A stretch of DNA of 8,070 nucleotides from Flavonifractor avistercoris (GCA_019119085.1 DWXT01000009.1:1-8070), one strand, 5' to 3'; positions 1-6,803 are shown, counted from the stretch's first letter. Program-made: numbers and translations. The notes: generated from the letters alone by a model not told the origin.

Positions 1-118
1 TTGTTGTCTGCAACTCCAACTATAACCGATGAGGCCGTATCCTTCATCCTTTTTATTCATTTGTCCAACATGTATTGTACTCCTACACCTTCCTTTGTGG
101 AAAATGGAAAAAAGGGAG
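1..118. other. AT-rich intergenic leader region upstream of the riboflavin operon
   Basis: This stretch is clearly richer in A and T than the coding DNA that follows, which fits non-coding sequence. I see no hairpin, repeat or convincing gene in it. All three plus-strand frames were read: two close by position 30 and the third stays open to the TAG at 139-141, inside the promoter, with no recognisable protein character. A gene tail entering from the left cannot be excluded. On the minus strand, good Shine-Dalgarno spacing (80-84) leads to an ATG at 69-71, but that frame stops after four codons. Confidence 0.5.
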
Positions 119-147
119 TTGACAGGCATCCCTCCGGGTAGTATACT
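119..147 (+). promoter_or_regulatory. Sigma-A-type promoter of the riboflavin operon
   Basis: A perfect -35 box TTGACA (119-124) is followed by a 17-bp spacer and TATACT (142-147), five of six matches to the -10 consensus. Transcription would start near 154, about ten bases before the first paired base of the FMN aptamer. That is the usual arrangement for a riboswitch-controlled transcript. The TSS is inferred. Confidence 0.85.
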
Positions 148-164
148 TGTCTCAATTGAATCAG

Positions 165-273
165 GATCTTCAGGGCGGGGTGCAATTCCCCACCGGCGGT
201 ATAGCCCGCGAGCCGAAAGGCATGACCCGGTGTGACTCCGGGGCCGACAGTACAGTCTGGATGGAAGAAGATC
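165..273 (+). promoter_or_regulatory. FMN riboswitch (RFN element) aptamer
   Basis: The outer P1 helix is a perfect 7-bp pairing, GATCTTC (165-171) with GAAGATC (267-273). Between the arms lie the conserved RFN blocks in order: the AGGGCGGGGTGCAA and TCCCCACCGGCGGT blocks after P1, the AGCCCGCGAGCC block near 203-214, the GGTGTGACTCCGG block near 229-242, the GGCCGACAGT block near 242-251, and the AGTCTGGATGG block near 254-264. RFN aptamers bind flavin mononucleotide and turn off riboflavin synthesis or transport genes when FMN is plentiful. The position directly before ribD and a terminator fits transcriptional attenuation. Confidence 0.97.
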
Positions 274-321
274 GTGTGCCGCAGCGTCTGTTTGCTGTCC
301 CCGCGCGTGTTTGGAAAGAGT

Positions 322-353
322 GCTCTGGAATTTGCAGATTCCAGGGCTTTTTT
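322..353 (+). terminator. Intrinsic terminator forming the riboswitch expression platform
   Basis: GCTCTGGAAT (322-331) pairs with ATTCCAGGGC (338-347) over 10 bp with one G-U pair and a 6-base loop, followed at once by six T residues (348-353). It lies about 50 bases after the aptamer and is the expected FMN-dependent terminator. Candidate antiterminator pairings are weak: CTGGA at 257-261, in the aptamer's 3' half, with TCCAG at 340-344, or TTGGAA at 311-316 with TTCCAG at 339-344. Which of these operates is inference. Confidence 0.9.
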
Positions 354-382
354 GTTTGCCGCGCGGGCGGATGCCCGGCCGT

Positions 383-420
383 GATGCCTTGGACTCTGGT
401 TCAAGGCATCTTTTCTTTTC
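383..420 (+). terminator. Second terminator-like hairpin in the ribD leader
   Basis: GATGCCTTG (383-391) and CAAGGCATC (402-410) form a perfect 9-bp stem with a 10-base loop. It is followed by TTTTCTTTTC (411-420), a pyrimidine tract typical of intrinsic terminators, although two C residues interrupt it. The ribD ribosome binding site GGAGG starts at 421. The hairpin is separate from the riboswitch terminator about 30 bases upstream. It could be a backup terminator, or a structure that affects ribosome access or RNA stability. Confidence 0.65.
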
Positions 421-457
421 GGAGGCGAGGCATACGAGAAAAACAGACGAGGACTAC

Positions 458-1546
458 ATGACCATGGCCCTGGAGCTGGCGGAGCGGGGTGCGGGCTGGA
501 CTTCCCCCAACCCCATGGTGGGGGCTGTCCTGGTGAGGGACGGGGCGGTCATCGGCCGGGGATGGCACCGCAGATGCGGCGGGCTCCACGCGGAGCGGGA
601 GGCCCTGGCGGACTGTACCTGCTCCCCCGCCGGAGCCACCCTCTACGTCACCCTGGAGCCCTGCTGCCACCAGGGGCGGCAGCCCCCCTGCACCGACGCC
701 ATCCTGGAGGCCGGGATTGCACGGGTGGTGGTGGGCTCCGGCGATCCCAACCCCCTGGTGGCGGGCCGGGGGCTGGACATCCTGCGGGCCCGCGGCGTCC
801 GGGTGGACACCGGCGTGCTCCAGGGGGCGTGCGACGCCCTCAACCGGGTGTTCTTCCATTACATTCAATCCGGGCAGCCCTATGTGGTGCTGAAATACGC
901 CATGACCCTGGACGGCAAGACCGCCACCCGCACCGGGGCATCCCGGTGGATCACCGGCGGGGAGGCCCGCCGCCGGGTACACCGGGATCGCCACCGATGC
1001 TCCGCCATTCTGGTTGGCATCGGCACCGCCCTGGCGGACGACCCTCTGCTCACCTGCCGTCTTGAGGGCGGCCGCAACCCCCTGCGGGTGATCTGCGACT
1101 CCGCCCTGCGGCTCCCCCTGGACTCCAGCCTGGTCAAAACGGCCCGGGAGGTGCCCACGGTGGTGGCCGCCGCCCAGGCCGATCCGGCCCGCCGGGCCGC
1201 GCTGGAGGCCGCGGGGTGCCGGGTATGGGAGCTGCCCGGCCCGGACGGACGGGTAGATCTGCCCGCTCTGCTGAACCGGCTGGGAAAAGAGAAGATCGAC
1301 AGCCTCCTGGTGGAGGGCGGCGCGGCCATGGCCGGGGCCTTCCTGGACGCCGGGCTGGTGCAGAAGGTACAGGCCTACATCGCCCCCAAGCTCTTCGGCG
1401 GGGCGGACGCCCCCTCCCCCGTGGGCGGCCTGGGGGTGCCCCTGCCGAACGGGGCGCTCCAACTCAGCGGCCTTACCGTCACCCGGCTGGGGGACGACAT
1501 CCTGCTGGAAGGCGAGGTGGATGCGCATGTTCACCGGGCTGGTTGA
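458..1546 (+). CDS. ribD: Riboflavin biosynthesis protein RibD (bifunctional deaminase/reductase)
   Basis: RibD is a cytoplasmic enzyme that deaminates the pyrimidine made by GTP cyclohydrolase II and then reduces the ribosyl side chain with NADPH. The N-terminal cytidine-deaminase-like domain (about 1-140) has the zinc motif HAE (44-46) and the PC(x8)C block (68-78). The reductase domain (about 142-362) shows LKYAMTLDGK, SRWITG (162-167) and the LVEGG motif (284-288). The 362-residue length is normal for the family. The start is uncertain. ATG 458 has only a GAGG at 449-452, whereas the stronger GGAGG at 421-425 sits 8 bases before an in-frame ACG at 434. A start there would add TRKTDEDY (initiator decoded as Met in practice), matching the DEYYM-like beginning of known RibD proteins. 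In-frame TTG 311 and ATG 371 lie in the attenuator region and are unlikely. First gene of the FMN-controlled operon. Confidence 0.95.
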   Translation: MTMALELAERGAGWTSPNPMVGAVLVRDGAVIGRGWHRRCGGLHAEREALADCTCSPAGATLYVTLEPCCHQGRQPPCTDAILEAGIARVVVGSGDPNPLVAGRGLDILRARGVRVDTGVLQGACDALNRVFFHYIQSGQPYVVLKYAMTLDGKTATRTGASRWITGGEARRRVHRDRHRCSAILVGIGTALADDPLLTCRLEGGRNPLRVICDSALRLPLDSSLVKTAREVPTVVAAAQADPARRAALEAAGCRVWELPGPDGRVDLPALLNRLGKEKIDSLLVEGGAAMAGAFLDAGLVQKVQAYIAPKLFGGADAPSPVGGLGVPLPNGALQLSGLTVTRLGDDILLEGEVDAHVHRAG

Positions 1547-2177
1547 GGAGGTGGGCGTCCTTCGCTCCGTCCGCCGGGGGGCCCACTCATCGGTGCTCTC
1601 CATCGGTGCCAGGGAGATTCTGGACGGCCTGAAAATCGGGGACAGCGTGGCGGTCAACGGCGTGTGCCTCACCGCCACAGCGGTCGACTCCGGCGGCTTC
1701 ACCGCCGACGTGATGCACGAGACGCTGAACCGCTCCTCCCTGTCCGCCCTCACGGCGGGCGGCAGGGTCAATCTGGAGCGGGCCCTGCCGGCGGGCGGCC
1801 GTCTGGGCGGGCACATCGTCTCCGGCCACATCGACGGCACCGGCACCATTACCGCCAGGCGGCGGGACGACAACGCCGTATGGTACACAGTGGCAGCCTC
1901 CCCCTCCCTGCTGCGGTACATCGTGGAGAAGGGCTCCATCGCCATGGACGGCATCAGCCTGACGGTGGCCGGGGTGACGGAGCGGGACTTCTCCGTCTCG
2001 GTCATCCCCCACACCGCCGCCGTCACCATTCTGGACGGCAAGGGGCCGGGGGATGTGGTCAACCTGGAGACCGACATCATCGGCAAATACGTGGAAAAGC
2101 TGCTGCGCCCCCGGGATGCGGAGGCCGCCCCGGAACGCGGCCTCACCCTGGAGTTTCTGGCGCAGAACGGCTTCTGA
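1527..2177 (+). CDS. ribE: Riboflavin synthase, alpha chain
   Basis: This enzyme makes riboflavin by dismutating two molecules of 6,7-dimethyl-8-ribityllumazine, the product of RibH. The 216-residue protein shows the two homologous lumazine-binding halves. The first begins MFTGLVEEVG and contains GDSVAVNGVCLTA (38-50) and DVMHETLNRS (61-70). The second starts near GGHIVSGHIDGTG (94-106) and contains KGSIAMDGISLTV (135-147) and IPHT (160-163). Start 1527 is preferred over ATG 1521 because family members begin MFTG and because GAGGTGG (1514-1520) sits 6 bases upstream of it. The gene overlaps the ribD 3' end by 20 bp, so its ribosome binding site lies inside ribD and translational coupling is likely. 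In Bacillus nomenclature this is ribE; enteric bacteria call the same protein RibC. Confidence 0.97.
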   Translation: MFTGLVEEVGVLRSVRRGAHSSVLSIGAREILDGLKIGDSVAVNGVCLTATAVDSGGFTADVMHETLNRSSLSALTAGGRVNLERALPAGGRLGGHIVSGHIDGTGTITARRRDDNAVWYTVAASPSLLRYIVEKGSIAMDGISLTVAGVTERDFSVSVIPHTAAVTILDGKGPGDVVNLETDIIGKYVEKLLRPRDAEAAPERGLTLEFLAQNGF

Positions 2178-2191
2178 GGAGGATTACTATC

Positions 2192-3391
2192 ATGTTTCAA
2201 TACAGCACCATTGAAGAGGCCCTGGAGGAACTGCGGCAGGGCCGCATGATCCTGTGCACCGACGACCCGGATCGGGAGAACGAGGGGGATCTGATCTGCG
2301 CGGCCCAGTCCGTCACCACCGAGCAGGTCAACTTCATGGCTACCCACGGCAAGGGGCTCATCTGCATGCCCATGTCCCTGGAATTCATCCAGAGGCTCCG
2401 GTTCCCCCAGATGGTGTCCCACAACACGGACAACCACGAGACGGCCTTCACCGTCTCCATCGACCACGTGTCCACCACCACCGGCATCTCGGCCCAGGAG
2501 CGGGCGGTCACCGCCCGGGCCTGCGCCGATGACAGAGCCCGGCCGGAGGACTTCCGGCGGCCCGGCCATATGTTCCCCCTGCTGGCCCGGGAGCACGGCG
2601 TGCTGGAGCGGGCGGGCCACACCGAGGCCACGGTGGATCTCCTGCGGCTGGCGGGGCTGAAAGCCTGCGGCCTGTGCTGCGAGATCATGGGGGACGACGG
2701 CACCATGATGCGCGCCTCCCAGCTCCAGGAGAAGGCGAAGGAGTGGGGCCTCAAATTCATCACCATCCGGGATCTTCAGGCCTACCGCAAGCGGCACGAG
2801 AAGCTGGTGGAGCAGGTGGCGGTCACCCGCCTGCCCACCAGGTACGGCCAGTTCACCGCCTACGGCTACCGAAACCGGCTCAACGGGGAGCACCACGTGG
2901 CCCTGGTAAAAGGGGACATCGGGGACGGCAGAAATGTGCTGTGCCGGGTTCACTCCGAGTGTCTCACCGGCGACTGCTTCGGCTCCCTGCGGTGTGACTG
3001 CGGCCAGCAGCTGGCCGCCGCCATGACCCAGATTGAGCGGGAGGGCCGGGGCGTACTCCTCTACATGCGGCAGGAGGGCCGGGGCATCGGCCTGCTGAAC
3101 AAGCTGAAGGCCTACGCCCTCCAGGATCAGGGCATGGACACCCTGGAGGCCAACCTGGCCCTGGGCTTTGCCGGAGATCTCCGGGAGTACTACATCGGCG
3201 CCCAGATCCTCCGCGATCTGGGGGTAAAGACCATGCGCCTGCTCACCAACAACCCGGACAAGGTGTACCAGCTCGCCGACTTCGGCCTGACCATCGTGGA
3301 GCGGGTACCCATCCAGATGGAGGCCACCGAGGAAGACCGCTTCTATCTGGAGACCAAGCAGCACCGCATGGGACATATTTTGAATTACTGA
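2192..3391 (+). CDS. ribBA: Bifunctional 3,4-dihydroxy-2-butanone-4-phosphate synthase / GTP cyclohydrolase II
   Basis: This 399-residue fusion supplies both starting intermediates of the pathway: DHBP from ribulose 5-phosphate and the pyrimidine from GTP. The DHBP synthase half (about 1-205) shows DRENEGD (27-33), TTTGISAQERA (95-105), GHMFPL (125-130) and RAGHTEATVDL (140-150). The GTP cyclohydrolase II half (about 206-399) shows RVHSECLTGD, the zinc cysteines C257, C268 and C270, QEGRGIGL (294-301), LTNNPDK (351-357) and the usual C-terminal TKxxRMGH. A further cysteine, C262, lies inside the zinc segment where I would expect a small aliphatic residue. Both active sites look complete. AGGAGG (2177-2182) overlaps the ribE stop and stands 9 bases before this ATG. 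The same reading frame is open far upstream through ribE, but only this start fits. Also called ribA in Bacillus. Confidence 0.97.
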   Translation: MFQYSTIEEALEELRQGRMILCTDDPDRENEGDLICAAQSVTTEQVNFMATHGKGLICMPMSLEFIQRLRFPQMVSHNTDNHETAFTVSIDHVSTTTGISAQERAVTARACADDRARPEDFRRPGHMFPLLAREHGVLERAGHTEATVDLLRLAGLKACGLCCEIMGDDGTMMRASQLQEKAKEWGLKFITIRDLQAYRKRHEKLVEQVAVTRLPTRYGQFTAYGYRNRLNGEHHVALVKGDIGDGRNVLCRVHSECLTGDCFGSLRCDCGQQLAAAMTQIEREGRGVLLYMRQEGRGIGLLNKLKAYALQDQGMDTLEANLALGFAGDLREYYIGAQILRDLGVKTMRLLTNNPDKVYQLADFGLTIVERVPIQMEATEEDRFYLETKQHRMGHILNY

Positions 3392-3414
3392 GAAACGGAA
3401 GGGAGCGCTTTGCT

Positions 3415-3879
3415 ATGAAAATCTATGAGGGCAAACTGGTATCCGAGGGTATCCGCGTGGGCATCGTGGCGGCCCGGTTCAACGAGTTCATCGTCTCCAA
3501 GCTGCTCAGCGGCTGTGAGGACGGCCTGCTCCGCCATGGGGTGCGGAGTGAGGACATCGCCGTGGCCTGGGTGCCCGGCGCGTTCGAGATCCCCCTGGCG
3601 GCCCAGGCCATGGCCAAGAGCGGGAAATACGACGCGGTCATCACCCTGGGGGCGGTGATCCGGGGGGCCACCAGCCACTATGACTACGTGTGCGCCGAGG
3701 TGTCCAAGGGGGTTGCCAATGTGTCCCTGAACACCGGCGTGCCGGTGCTCTTCGGCGTGCTCACCACCGACACCATTGAGCAGGCCATCGAGCGGGCCGG
3801 CACCAAGGCGGGCAACAAGGGCGCTGAGTGCGCCCAGGGGGCCATTGAGATGGTCAATCTGCTGCGGGGCATGGCGTAA
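3415..3879 (+). CDS. ribH: 6,7-dimethyl-8-ribityllumazine synthase
   Basis: RibH condenses the RibD-derived pyrimidine (after dephosphorylation) with DHBP from RibBA to form lumazine, the substrate of RibE. The protein is 154 residues, the normal subunit length; family members assemble into pentamers or 60-mer capsids. Visible landmarks are ARFNEFI (20-26), PGAFEIP (54-60), GAVIRGATSHYDYV (79-92) with the catalytic histidine at 88, FGVLTTDT (113-120) and the phosphate-binding arginine at 127. The last two positions match the numbering of the Bacillus enzyme. GGAAGGGAG (3397-3405) stands 9 bases before the ATG, and the gap from ribBA is 23 bases, so this is the last gene of the same operon. 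A terminator follows 18 bases after the stop. Confidence 0.98.
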   Translation: MKIYEGKLVSEGIRVGIVAARFNEFIVSKLLSGCEDGLLRHGVRSEDIAVAWVPGAFEIPLAAQAMAKSGKYDAVITLGAVIRGATSHYDYVCAEVSKGVANVSLNTGVPVLFGVLTTDTIEQAIERAGTKAGNKGAECAQGAIEMVNLLRGMA

Positions 3880-3897
3880 TCCGTCCAATCCGCAAAG

Positions 3898-3930
3898 CAC
3901 CCCCGCGGGCGCGGCCCGCGGGGGTGTTGT
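3898..3930 (+). terminator. Riboflavin operon terminator, placed between convergent genes
   Basis: CACCCCCGCGGGC (3898-3910) and GCCCGCGGGGGTG (3914-3926) form a perfect 13-bp stem closed by a 3-base loop. The tract after it on the plus strand is poor (TTGT), and on the minus strand it reads GCTTTGC. The extreme stem stability and the position between convergent ribH and the aminotransferase gene support a terminator, possibly serving both strands. Confidence 0.8.
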
Positions 3931-3945
3931 CAGTTTCCCGGGAAA

Positions 3946-5136
<1,191 letters not shown>

Positions 5137-5171
5137 TGGAATCTCTCCCTTGTCTTATCAAATTCTGCTCT

Positions 5172-5200
5172 ATTATATGCCTCAACTTGCAAAATTGCAA
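5172..5200 (-). promoter_or_regulatory. Promoter of the aminotransferase gene
   Basis: On the minus strand a perfect TATAAT (plus-strand 5172-5177) is preceded after 17 bp by TTGCAA (5195-5200), four of six matches to the -35 consensus. It lies about 36 bases before the TTG start, in AT-rich DNA that stands out from the coding sequence. The -35 is part of a palindrome described separately. Confidence 0.7.
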
Positions 5201-5201
5201 G
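5186..5201. repeat. 16-bp palindrome over the -35/spacer region of the aminotransferase promoter
   Basis: CTTGCAA and TTGCAAG are perfect 7-bp inverted arms separated by AA. Because TTGCAA is itself a palindrome, the site is also a direct repeat of TTGCAA with an 8-bp period. One copy is the -35 box and the other lies in the spacer, the usual position for a repressor operator. The binding protein is unknown, and chance in AT-rich DNA remains possible. Confidence 0.45.
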
Positions 5202-5246
5202 CCCTTATCCAAAAATTCTCGCCAATTATGAATGATTTTTCTTGGT

Positions 5247-5287
5247 AAAATGCAAAACGGCGTCCATCCGGTTCGGATGGACGCCGT
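5247..5287 (-). terminator. Terminator of the coaX-ECF unit
   Basis: ACGGCGTCCATCCG (5257-5270) and CGGATGGACGCCGT (5274-5287) form a perfect 14-bp stem with a 3-base loop. On the minus strand it is followed by TTTGCATTTT. It begins 14 bases after the stop of the transporter gene, and there is no T-tract on the plus-strand side. It separates that unit from the aminotransferase promoter. Confidence 0.9.
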
Positions 5288-5301
5288 CTGTGGGCTTGCT
5301 G

Positions 5302-5910
5302 TCAGCGGAGCATCCGCGCGCCAATGACGCGGACAATCACGGTACTGAGCACCAGGTTGATGACCAGCTCCAGAGCAAAGTTGATGCTGACCATGGTAAA
5401 AATCATATAGGTGAGAACCGTCTGTCCCGCGCTGGTGGCCCACGCCTCCAAAAAGCTGGGGAACAGGAAGAACAGGCCAAGCAGGAAAATTCCGGTGTTG
5501 ACCACCGGGCTGACAATGCCGGCCACAACGGAGCCGGCTATCATCCGGCCGTGAGCCAGGCTGTCTCCCACGACAGCCCGATAGACCAGGCCGGCCGCCA
5601 GGCCGGCCGCCACTCCCTTGACAATGCAGATCAGGGCGGTCAAAAAGGGGTTGGCATTCCAAAGGGCGTTGCCGCCCGCATCCCAGCCGATGATGCAGGT
5701 GATCGTTACCACCACACCGAACACGCCGCCCAGATAGGAGCCCGCTTTGGGGCCGTAGATGGCGGCCCCGATCAGGATGGGGGCCAGGGTCAGGGTGGGG
5801 GCGAACACGCCAACTTTGACCAGTGCGCTTGCGACTAGCTGCAGGACTATGACGATGGCCGTCATCAGGGCCAGTCCTGTCAGCCGCCTGGTTTTCTCAT
5901 GTGCTCTCAT
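5302..5910 (-). CDS. ECF transporter S component (vitamin-binding membrane subunit), candidate pantothenate transporter
   Basis: The 202-residue protein is very hydrophobic with about six likely membrane helices, roughly at 12-33, 40-54, 57-76, 88-112, 121-150 and 164-197. The short basic N-terminus, the PTLTLAPILIGAAIYGPKAG segment and the AAGLAAGLVY stretch are typical of energy-coupling-factor S components. These bind a vitamin and use a shared EcfA-EcfA'-EcfT energising module; none of those genes is in the window. The start at the ATG (5908-5910) is chosen because AGGAGG (5921-5926) lies 10 bases upstream; a TTG at 5949 would add 13 residues. The gene follows coaX by about 100 bases on the same strand with no terminator between them, so pantothenate is the best guess for substrate. 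That is inferred from context only; riboflavin or another vitamin is possible. Confidence 0.85.
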   Translation of the reverse strand: MRAHEKTRRLTGLALMTAIVIVLQLVASALVKVGVFAPTLTLAPILIGAAIYGPKAGSYLGGVFGVVVTITCIIGWDAGGNALWNANPFLTALICIVKGVAAGLAAGLVYRAVVGDSLAHGRMIAGSVVAGIVSPVVNTGIFLLGLFFLFPSFLEAWATSAGQTVLTYMIFTMVSINFALELVINLVLSTVIVRVIGARMLR

Positions 5911-5969
5911 ATTCACTTTACCTCCTGCTGCCGCTCCTCTCTCCTTCAAGGATGCAGCGCAATGTATTT

Positions 5970-5993
5970 ACTCACGGCGAGCAGCCGTCGAGT
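5970..5993. other. Hairpin in the coaX-ECF spacer
   Basis: ACTC (5970-5973) plus ACGGC (5974-5978) pair with GCCGT (5984-5988) plus GAGT (5990-5993), giving a 9-bp stem with one bulged base and a 5-base loop. Neither strand has a T-tract after it, so it does not look like an intrinsic terminator. It may be an RNA-processing or stability element in the coaX-ECF transcript, or have no function. Confidence 0.4.
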
Positions 5994-6014
5994 ACAGGGA
6001 AATGGGCCGAAGCG

Positions 6015-6803
6015 TCACGCCTTCCGGTGCTTTTTTGCGTTTCTCTGATAGAGCAGATAAAGCCCGGTCATGACCAGGTCGGCATCGTAGTGGATATGCC
6101 GTTTGCAATAGCGCAGGATGCGGGGGGCGTTGCCGCCGGTGGCAACCACCGTGACCGCCTGCCCCAGCTCCGCCTCCATCCGGTCTACCATGCCGTCCAC
6201 CATGCTGGCGTGTCCATAGAGCACGCCGGAGCGCATGGCCTCCTCGGTGGTGTGTCCCAGCAGCGTCGGCGTGGACGGGCTCTCCAGGGAGATAGGCGGC
6301 AGGGCCGCCGCACGCTCCGAAAGGGCATCCAGCGCCAGGGCCAGGCCGGGCATGATGCTGCACCCCTCGTACACGCTGCCCACAATCAGGGACAGAGACG
6401 TGGCCGTGCCCATATCCACCATGACCAGGGGGCTGGGATACCTGGCAATGGCCGCCACGGAGGAGGCCACAATGTCGCTGCCCAGCTGGTTGTGGATCTC
6501 CGCCTTGATGTTCAGGCCCGTCTTGATGCCGGGCCCCACCACCAGAGGGGGCTTCCCGGTGAGCCGCGCGATGGCGTCGATGAAAACAGCGGTCAGGGGG
6601 GGCACCACACTGGACAGGATGGCCCCGTCCACCGCCCGCGCCTGGGCGCCGTAGAGATTCAGCACGCCCAGCAGATCAATGGCGCACTGATCCCGGGTTT
6701 TGCCCCGGGAGGTCTCCAGCAGGGCCCGGAGGGTCAGCTTCCCCGCCTCGTCAAACAGCCCGACGGTGGTGTTTGAGTTGCCTACGTCTACCGCCAGAAT
6801 CAC
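6015..6803 (-). CDS. coaX: Type III pantothenate kinase
   Basis: CoaX phosphorylates pantothenate with ATP, the first step of coenzyme A synthesis, in the cytoplasm. The 262-residue length is normal. The acetate/sugar-kinase/Hsp70-fold landmarks are the phosphate-1 motif DVGNSNTTVGLF (6-17), GSD (108-110) at the catalytic-aspartate segment, MVDMGTATS (128-136) for the second phosphate motif, MPG (151-153), SGVLYG (192-197) and VVATGG (219-224) in the adenosine region. The segment usually reading GADR reads GSDI, so the common arginine is missing; I recall similar sequences among clostridial members, but this was not checked. The start is GTG, with GGGGAGGGG (plus strand 6811-6818) 7 bases upstream. 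The gene has its own strong promoter and is followed by the ECF S-component gene, so uptake and trapping of one vitamin may be linked. Confidence 0.95.
   Translation of the reverse strand: MILAVDVGNSNTTVGLFDEAGKLTLRALLETSRGKTRDQCAIDLLGVLNLYGAQARAVDGAILSSVVPPLTAVFIDAIARLTGKPPLVVGPGIKTGLNIKAEIHNQLGSDIVASSVAAIARYPSPLVMVDMGTATSLSLIVGSVYEGCSIMPGLALALDALSERAAALPPISLESPSTPTLLGHTTEEAMRSGVLYGHASMVDGMVDRMEAELGQAVTVVATGGNAPRILRYCKRHIHYDADLVMTGLYLLYQRNAKKHRKA

Noticed and set aside
1..71. Possible divergent minus-strand gene running off the left edge
   Set aside because: One frame from ATG 45-47 reads MKDTASSVIVGVADNN, which faintly recalls CheD-type starts, but no Shine-Dalgarno stands at a usable distance. 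The well-spaced site at 80-84 serves an ATG (69-71) whose frame stops after four codons. No minus-strand promoter was found upstream, and the DNA is AT-rich. There are too few residues to call.
311..457. Longer ribD starts at TTG 311 or ATG 371
   Set aside because: TTG 311 lies just before the riboswitch terminator and both starts would translate through the attenuator hairpins. Neither has a good ribosome binding site, and the extra residues do not resemble RibD.
1664..2191. Upstream extension of the ribBA frame through ribE
   Set aside because: The frame is open but overlaps nearly all of ribE in another phase. The strong AGGAGG and the family-like N-terminus place the start at 2192.
401..3376. 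A 991-codon open frame on the minus strand opposite ribD, ribE and ribBA
   Set aside because: It lies wholly antisense to three firmly identified genes, has no recognisable motif, and its translation is rich in G, A, H, R, P and L as expected for the shadow of GC-rich codons. Similar long antisense frames lie opposite the aminotransferase (4123-5235) and leuB (6885-8066).
3934..3945. 12-bp palindrome TTTCCCGGGAAA next to the aminotransferase stop
   Set aside because: It is short, downstream of both convergent genes and not in a promoter. It has no loop for an RNA hairpin and is probably chance.
5257..5287. Strong 14-bp inverted repeat considered as a possible attachment site or mobile-element end
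   Set aside because: The position just after a stop codon and the minus-strand T-tract explain it fully as a terminator. There is no transposase or integrase gene and no direct repeat nearby.
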